Source of the DNA: Blumeriella jaapii
Taxonomy: Eukaryota; Ascomycota; Leotiomycetes; Helotiales; Drepanopezizaceae
Assembly (NCBI GenBank): GCA_009599575.1
Contig: VWND01000012.1
Coordinates: 496,001-560,000, forward strand
DNA length: 64,000 bases
Reading direction: 5' to 3'
A program made the position numbers and the translations under genes. The notes beneath the pieces are model-generated. The model saw only the letters and a program-made list of their open reading frames with translations, did not search any database and was not told where the DNA came from. This document shows, in pieces, positions 58,480-64,000 of the stretch. Each line of letters opens with the position of its first letter. The stretch's first letter is position 1.

Positions 58480-59031
58480 CTACCTATCAAACGTTCCCAT
58501 CAACTGTGCCCCAAACACAATCAGAAGACTCATCGAGCTCGGCACACTCAGTGGATAGGTGTAAGTGTAGTCCTCGAGAATCCAAATGCACGCCAACAAA
58601 TCGCCGAACTTGACGATCCCAACAGCGATCATGATCATCCCAAGGACGCGTTTCCTCCGAGGCCGCGTAGCCGAGATGGCGAGGCAGAGCAAGGCAAAGC
58701 CCATGAAGATCTCCCGTATGCCCCAGAGGGTGATCAAAACTACGAACGGCCCAGGTTAGCGTGGGTGCCGGCGCAACGGAGCGAGACGACCTGATCCCGC
58801 GTGGCTGGTCTCGGCCGGCGCAGACTCACACTCCGTGATCTTCAGCTCGTTCGAGGACCAGGGCACGTCGACGGAGAGGCCGAACATGCCCAGCACGCCG
58901 TACGGGTACAGGCAAGCATACACGCCCACGTAGACCCCGCTGAGCACGAAGAACATCGGCACGAGCGGGAGCCATTTGTACTCCGACAATCGCTCGATGA
59001 TGGGCATGGGGTGAGAGACGGCTGCGGCCAT
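58480..59031 (-). CDS. DUF4267-type small membrane protein
   Basis: Two exons (59,031-58,830 and 58,739-58,480) joined across a 90-bp GTGAGT..GTAG intron give 153 residues. Hydrophobic segments include WLPLVPMFFVLSGVYVGVYA, ITLWGIREIFMGFALLCLAI, VLGMIMIAVGIVKFGDLLAC and SMSLLIVFGAQLMG, that is four TM helices. The WGIRE motif at the start of TM2, the short RPRRKR cytosolic loop and the size match the DUF4267 family of fungal integral membrane proteins, whose function is unknown. The first exon also carries the YGVLGMFGLSVDVP loop. The start codon is the only ATG before the hydrophobic region. It is transcribed away from the histidine phosphatase gene. Confidence 0.82.
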
Positions 59032-59946
59032 GTTGGTCTCGGGGAGTCGACAAGGAGGTGAGTGTCCCGAGCTCGTGTCCTGAGCTCGAATGCAAAAGCA
59101 ATGGCGGGTGACTTGATCTTCGAGAACAGATCCTCGAGCGGAAGATGGTTCTCAAGCTGCTGGTAAAGACCGTAGGTGTTTTGACGCGAGAAGGGACGAC
59201 TCCATGGAACATTTTCTTGCTTGGGGTCAAAGCAGGAGCGACAGTGAAGAAGCTCGCATCGGCGTCTCCAGGAAAGAGGTCGTTCAAACCTACGTACAGT
59301 ACTGTACTGTATAGTCGCAACGGAAGATAGCCCTCTGCTGCTGTGCAATTTTTCGGAACCCGATGTCCATCTGCGCTAGATGGACCTGGGAGAAAAGTCA
59401 AATTCGGGTCCTTGTCAAAACATACATCACGGTCGAGATATGCTTGAAAAAATAAGGGCTGGGGAAGGAATGTTCGCTTAACACGGCCGGTTCAAAACAA
59501 AAAAACCGCGAGTCAATTCCATGAACCAGGTACAGTCTCCAAAAAGAAGAGCGGTGCACCCTAATCATTCCCCGCGTTCACGCTTTACGCTTCAATTTAG
59601 TCAGTCATGTACAATATGCTGCGATATAAAAGTTGGCAAGCATACGGGGATTGAGATTGAGTAAGGATGTTTGTACGACAGACAGGCTGGCTTATCCTTC
59701 CCGAACGAAGCTTCGGATGGAAGCTTTTCAACGTAAGTCTTCGATCTGGGGCACCAAAAGATACTCAGGAAGACGATCAGAGCGAGCGAGATCCGAGACT
59801 TTGATGTTTTGACCCCTGAAAGGGGGTTCTGACGAAGCGAGACCCGGTCCCAGCCATCCCAGCCCAACCCCCCCCCCAGACTGCCCGCCCACTGCATATA
59901 TATCCCAAGCTCTAACACAAGATCACGACCAGCATTGAAGTCCAAG
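59032..59946. other. Divergent promoter region
   Basis: Separates the DUF4267 gene (-) from the histidine-phosphatase gene (+). A GTACAGTACTGTACTGTA cluster lies at about 59,294-59,312. A CATATATAT box at about 59,893-59,902 stands some 45 bp before the downstream ATG. A C-tract lies at 59,868-59,878. No gene is supported. Confidence 0.5.
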
Positions 59947-60880
59947 ATGACGAAGACGATTTACCTGGTGCGACACGCGCAAGGGGGCCACCACGTTGCC
60001 GTAAGCATCCAGCATCCAGCAGCATCCCCCCCCCAAGACATCCATGGTTTCTGACTTCTTGCCACGGCCACCACAGGACGACTGCGACATGCGAGATGCC
60101 TTGCTCAGCCCTCACGGGAAGGAAGAGTGCCAAGCGCTGCGAGCGACGTTCCCCTTCCACCACGACATCGAGGTGGTGATGGCGTCGCCGCTGCGACGCG
60201 CGATCCAGACGGCCATCGAGAGCTTCATGCCGGCGCTGATGCGGCGGGACGTGCCGCTGCTCCTCGTGCCGCACGCGCGCGAGGAGCGCGAGCCGGCGAG
60301 CGACGCCGGCCGCGCGCGCGAGGAGCTCGAGGTCGAGACGGCGAAGATCCTGGGCCGGGAGGCGGCCGAGGGCGGCTTCGACGCGCGACGGATCGACTGT
60401 CGCATCCTGGAGCCGGGCTGGAGCAGAAAAGTACCGACTCGCGGCGCCGATGCTCTCGGGGGTCCTCGTGCTGACGTCGGCCGTGCTGCAGAGTGGGAGA
60501 TTCGAGGCCTCGCTGACGGCCGTCGATGCCAGGGCGGCCGAGCTGAGGGCCTGGCTGTGGCGCCGGCCTGAGCAGTCCGTGGTCCTCGTCACCCACGGCG
60601 CCTTTCTGCGCTCCTTCGCGGACGAGGCCGACGCGTTCGCTCCGGCTCACGGTACGTCGACCCGGGGCGGGGGGAGAGCGTGGTGGTGTGCCAGAGCTGC
60701 TTTCGAGACGCTAACCGAGGAGCAGGCACCGCTTACAAGAGCTGTGAGTTTCGAGCCTTCAACTTCACCGCCGACTCGAACGAGAGAGAAGCGCATCTGG
60801 TCCAGGTCGGGAAGGGGGGCCGCCTCGCTGGGAGACCGCCTGCTTCTCACAGCGGAGCAAGACGCGGCGCCGAGCTTTGA
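59947..60880 (+). CDS. Histidine phosphatase (phosphoglycerate-mutase-like) family protein
   Basis: Four exons (59,947-60,000; 60,077-60,430; 60,492-60,651; 60,726-60,880) with 61-76-bp introns join in frame to 240 residues. The N-terminus MTKTIYLVRHAQGGHHVADD carries the catalytic His of the RHG-type motif (here RHA). LLSPHGKEECQALR and VVMASPLRRAIQTAIESF are the standard second block with the phosphate-binding Arg. VVLVTHGAFLRSF near residue 169 supplies the second catalytic His. The tail (GTAYKSCEFRAFNF) is like that of fungal members. These enzymes remove phosphate from small metabolites or act as mutases; this substrate is unknown. The middle exon is very GC-rich with many CGCGCG steps. 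Unlike ordinary glycolytic mutases, the protein lacks RHGxSxxN. Confidence 0.85.
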
Positions 60881-61467
60881 GAGCACTGGAGCTACCTGGG
60901 AGCCTGTTGCGCGCAGTTCCTCTGCCTCGCGGCTTGGAATGTGAACTCTTGCACCAGTGTGTGCCCCTTGCAAGGTCCGCTCAAACCGAATAGCACGCTT
61001 GAGCAAGAGGCTCTCGCCTGCTTGTGAGCAGTCTACTCGTGGGATGTCAACACTTACCCTTCCAATGCGTGTGTGGTGCAGCTGTACATATTTACGACGT
61101 TTGGGAGATCAGATGATGGGTATCTTCGTTAGGTCTTACTCAACCAGGCGGTATGGATAGATAGTTGCGTGTATCGAAGTTTGTATCGAAGTGTGTATCG
61201 AAGCGTGTATCGAAGCGAGTATCGAAGTGTGTATCGAAGCGTGTATCGAAGTCATGCTTCTCCTACTAGAAGACACCGACACCGACACTGACAAATACGT
61301 AAGAGGTGAAGAGAACGCCAAAAGAGACAATAAGCAGCGGAAGCTCCATGATAGACGTCCTGGCCTCACTGTAACCAACTACCGAGCCGAGCTCCGGGGC
61401 AACATTCTACACCTGCGATGCAATCCCAGAGACGATAGATACAACGATCTCATCCCAACTAGCCAGC
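60881..61467. other. Convergent intergenic region with a 12-bp minisatellite
   Basis: Lies between the 3' ends of the histidine-phosphatase and acyl-CoA-synthetase genes. Seven units of 12 bp (consensus GTGTATCGAAGC/T) occupy 61,169-61,252, and a triple CCGACA repeat follows at about 61,274-61,291. The open frame across it (C-I-E-A/V repeats) is a consequence of the array. Confidence 0.7.
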
Positions 61468-63734
61468 TAACTACAGCTTGGAAGGCGCGGGGTCCGCGTC
61501 GCCCACTTCGGCCTTCGCTCGCTCGCGCAGCATCTTGCGCAGGATCTTCCCGGACTAGGCGATGCACACGCACGCGTTAGCAAGAGCAACAGCAAGCATT
61601 GCAGAGATCAACCGAGTCACTGCCTCTCTTTTCTGTCCTCCTCGGATAGGTCACTAGGTTTGAGAGGGACAGGGTGGAAGGAGATGTGTGCCCTGCGAGG
61701 AGGGAAGAGACAGAAGCACAACGCACCGGGTTCTTCGGCACGGCATCCACAAAGACCACCCCCCCATCCAGCCGCTTGGTCCGACTGACCCTGTGCGCCA
61801 ACCACTCCGCCACGTCCTGCTCCGAGAGCTTGCCCTTCCCGCGCTCCTGGACGACGACGTAGGCGCGCGGTAGCTCCCCGCCGTTGATGGTGACGCCGAC
61901 GACGCACGCGTCGGCGATGTGCGGGTGCTCGAGCAGGAGGCCCTCCAGCTCGGCGGGCGCGACCTGGTTGCCTTTTACCTTGATGAGCTCCTTCATGCGG
62001 TCGACGATGTAGAAGCAGTTGCGTTCCTGGGGGCGGCTTGTTAGTTTGGAAGGGCTTGAGAGAGAGAGAGAGCACGCTTGGGCCGGGGGGACGCACGTCT
62101 ACGTAGGCGATGTCTCCGGTGCGCATCCAGCGACCCGTCTGGGGATCATCGACGAAGATCTCCTTCGTGGCTCCTGGGTTCTTCCAGTACCCTTTCATTA
62201 CGCTGTGCGCGTTGGTCAGTGACCGAGCCAGTGTGCGCGAAGAGATGCGATGGGTCAGAAAGAGAGCGGAGAAGAAGACGTACTTGGGACCCTGCACCCA
62301 GATCTCGCCCCTCTCCCCACGCTTCACCTCCTGGCCGGTCACTGGATTCACGATCTGGGCTGAGCAGTTCGCGTTGAGCTCGCCGACAGAGGCGGCTGTC
62401 GCGTTGACGGTCGTGTCCCAGCCGAGAAGAGAGCAGGTTCCTTCGGTCATGCCCCATCCTTGCTGCGGTGCGCATCAGCATGCAAAGGTGACAGGAACGG
62501 AGGTGTCGTGGCGTGCAGGTAAACAAGTGTTAAGCGAGAAACTTACCCTCATCTGCCGGTCGCCCTCGGGCCACAGAGCCTCGCACTCCTTGATGACATC
62601 TCCCCCTAACGGCGCCGCGCCAGAGCCTATGTCTGTGACGCTGCTCAAGTCGTACTTCTTCGTCAGAGGCGATTTGACCAAAGCCTATCATCTCGCATGA
62701 GCGCGGATCGTCAGAAGGGTGCCGTCACCTTCTGGACCAGGAAGGGAGGACAAGACGCACCACCACAATCGGAGGAACCATGATCAGCGAGGAAATCTGG
62801 AACCTCTGGACCGACTCGAGCATCTTGACGAAATCGAACTTCTTCATGATGTAGACCGGGATACCACGGTTCGGGGCGCAGGTGATGAAAATGGCCTGGC
62901 CCATGGCGTGGTACATGGGGACGAAGCAGAGCCAGTTTCTACACCACGTTAGCTGCTATCCGTCCCTCCCTCCCGTCCCTCGGCCACGCTGGCCGCTGGC
63001 GAGAAGAGTGCAGAGTCGACTCACGCCCTCTTCGTCTTCGCTTCGTAATCTGGATGCAGCCGGGGCATGTGGTTGTACTGCAGCGCATTGGCAATGAAGT
63101 TGTAATGCGTGATCATCACTCCCTTCGGCACCCCCGTCGTGCCGGAGCTGTAATTCAAGCAGCACACCTCGTCCTTCGCATCTTGCGGCTCCTTCCACTG
63201 GAACCGGCTGCCCAGGCTCTCGCTCTCGACGAGGGCGCTCCAATGCCTCACCCCCAGCCGTCCCCTGTCCCTCCCGGAGAACAAGGCGTCGTCAAAGGCA
63301 AAGAGCCGCTCCGTGCCCATGCCGATGCTCGCCGCCGCCTCCAGACCCAGCTCCAAGGCGGCGTCGGCGCACAGGAGGAACTTGGCCTCGGAGTTCTGGA
63401 GCTGGTACGCGAGCTCGCGCGCCACGTAGCCGGGGTTCGCGCCGGTGAAGACGCCGCCGGCCATCAGGATGCCCATCAGGGCCACGGGGAAGAAGACGTT
63501 GTTCCCGGAGAAGAGCAGCACGCGGTCGCCGGGCTGGAGGCCGGCGGCGACGAGCCCGGCGGCGAAGCGCTGCGACCACAGGCGGAAGTCAGCATGGCTG
63601 AGGAAGAGCGTCTCGGGCTCGTCGGCGTCGATGAAGAGCGGCCTGTTGGGCAGTGGGTGCGTAGGTGATGTGAAGATGAAGGTTGGGAGAGAGACGGCGG
63701 GGATGGGGATCTGCCAACGGGAATGGATGGGCAT
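61468..63734 (-). CDS. 4-coumarate-CoA-ligase-like acyl-CoA synthetase
   Basis: An ANL-superfamily enzyme predicted to activate a carboxylic acid with ATP and load it on CoA. Seven exons (63,734-63,025; 62,938-62,761; 62,684-62,547; 62,462-62,284; 62,202-62,097; 62,026-61,727; 61,554-61,468) join in frame to 565 residues, the normal size. Motifs in order: NYSSGTTGVPKGVMITH (P-loop, about 195-210), WLCFVPMYHAMGQAIF, QGWGMTEGT (A5), MRTGDIAYVD, DRMKELIKVKGNQVAPAELE (A8 hinge) and SGKILRK with the A10 catalytic Lys. The order and GxTGxPKGV/GWGMTE forms are those of fungal 4CL-like enzymes, many of which are peroxisomal. The frame used here ends DPRLPSCS, without a PTS1. The +1 alternative frame ends in SKL (see findings). 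The substrate may be an aromatic or fatty acid; the sequence does not decide. Confidence 0.88.
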
Positions 63735-64000
63735 GTTGAAGGCGCACTGGGGGGAAGGCTCTTGTATGTGATGTTGTTTTGGTTTGTAGATGTTTTGGTT
63801 TGTAGATGGAGCGTCTCGGCTCTTGTATGTGATGTTGTTTTGGTTTGTAGATGGAGCGTCTTGTCTCTTGTATGTGAGTTCGTTTTGGTGGGTGTTTATA
63901 AATGGCGGCTCAGATGTGAGAAGTGAGGCGCGAGATGAGACACGATAACACGAGACGTAACACAAACGATCTATCGTCAACAATTCACATCATCCAAGTC
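63735..64000 (-). promoter_or_regulatory. Promoter and leader of the acyl-CoA synthetase gene
   Basis: On the minus strand a TATA box (ATTTATAAA, 63,896-63,904) lies about 165 bp before the ATG. Between them, units containing CTCTTGTATGTGATGTTG and TTTTGGTTTGTAGATG (plus-strand view) repeat at about 63,761, 63,821 and 63,865, the last one degenerate. They form the 5' leader, which is CA-rich on the sense strand. Confidence 0.55.

Noticed and set aside
1..64000. tRNA or rRNA genes
   Set aside because: I looked for T-arm GTTCRANY motifs with matching acceptor stems and for conserved rRNA blocks and found none that could be supported by eye.
28700..64000. A secondary-metabolite or effector gene cluster
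   Set aside because: The MFS transporter, esterase and acyl-CoA synthetase are far apart, on different strands and separated by unrelated genes, and there is no backbone synthase or cluster regulator.

Overview
This is a stretch of a filamentous ascomycete genome (Pezizomycotina, most probably Dothideomycetes; the class is inference). The evidence is genes broken by 47-172 bp spliceosomal introns with GT..AG ends, fungal-type protein families, and a sharp split into an AT-rich half full of transposon wrecks and a GC-balanced half full of genes. The AT-rich half looks like the product of repeat-induced point mutation (RIP): C-to-T and G-to-A changes, with CAA/CAG/TGG codons turned into stops.

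Positions 1 to about 28,750 form the AT-rich isochore. Two copies of one Ty3/gypsy element lie head to head: a minus-strand copy at 1-6,810 and a plus-strand copy at 7,207-14,020. The plus copy can still be read as gag, protease, RT, RNase H and integrase despite stops. Between them is a 267-bp LTR-like element with TGTAAAA ends; a second copy in the opposite orientation lies at 17,843-18,109. At 14.0-17.8 kb is an unrecognised mutated coding-like sequence. From 18.1 to 26.8 kb, two 1.34-kb direct repeats bracket a second gypsy family whose integrase half is on the plus strand and whose protease-RT-RNase H half is on the minus strand. A 33-bp hairpin-like repeat (ATTCGCG, 19-nt loop, CGCGAAT) recurs eight times in at least three unrelated contexts in this half.

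Positions 28,750-64,000 carry the genes. In order they are: an App1-type phosphatidate phosphatase (-); a small unknown gene broken by a 19-bp tandem duplication (+); a PNPOx-like FMN-binding protein (+); a 12-TM MFS transporter with seven exons (-); a repeat-rich acidic unknown protein (+); a secreted type-B carboxylesterase with five exons (+); a large single-pass membrane protein with an EGF-like module (+); a possible 37-aa membrane peptide (+); a DUF4267-type membrane protein (-); a histidine-phosphatase family protein (+); and a seven-exon 4-coumarate-CoA-ligase-like acyl-CoA synthetase (-). They do not form an evident pathway or cluster. I saw no polyketide synthase, peptide synthetase or other cluster backbone enzyme, no rRNA, no CRISPR array and no convincing tRNA.

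Intergenic space is rich in simple and short tandem repeats. Many copies of GTACTGTAC/GTACAGTAC are concentrated between genes from 42.7 kb to 59.3 kb. The observations I rate highest are the 33-bp hairpin repeat family, a peroxisomal SKL ending that sits one reading frame away at the end of the acyl-CoA synthetase gene, the 19-bp frameshifting duplication, the GTACTGTAC clusters, and a three-unit tandem repeat whose units appear progressively more AT-mutated. Exon boundaries were worked out by hand from splice motifs and reading-frame continuity and have not been tested against transcripts.
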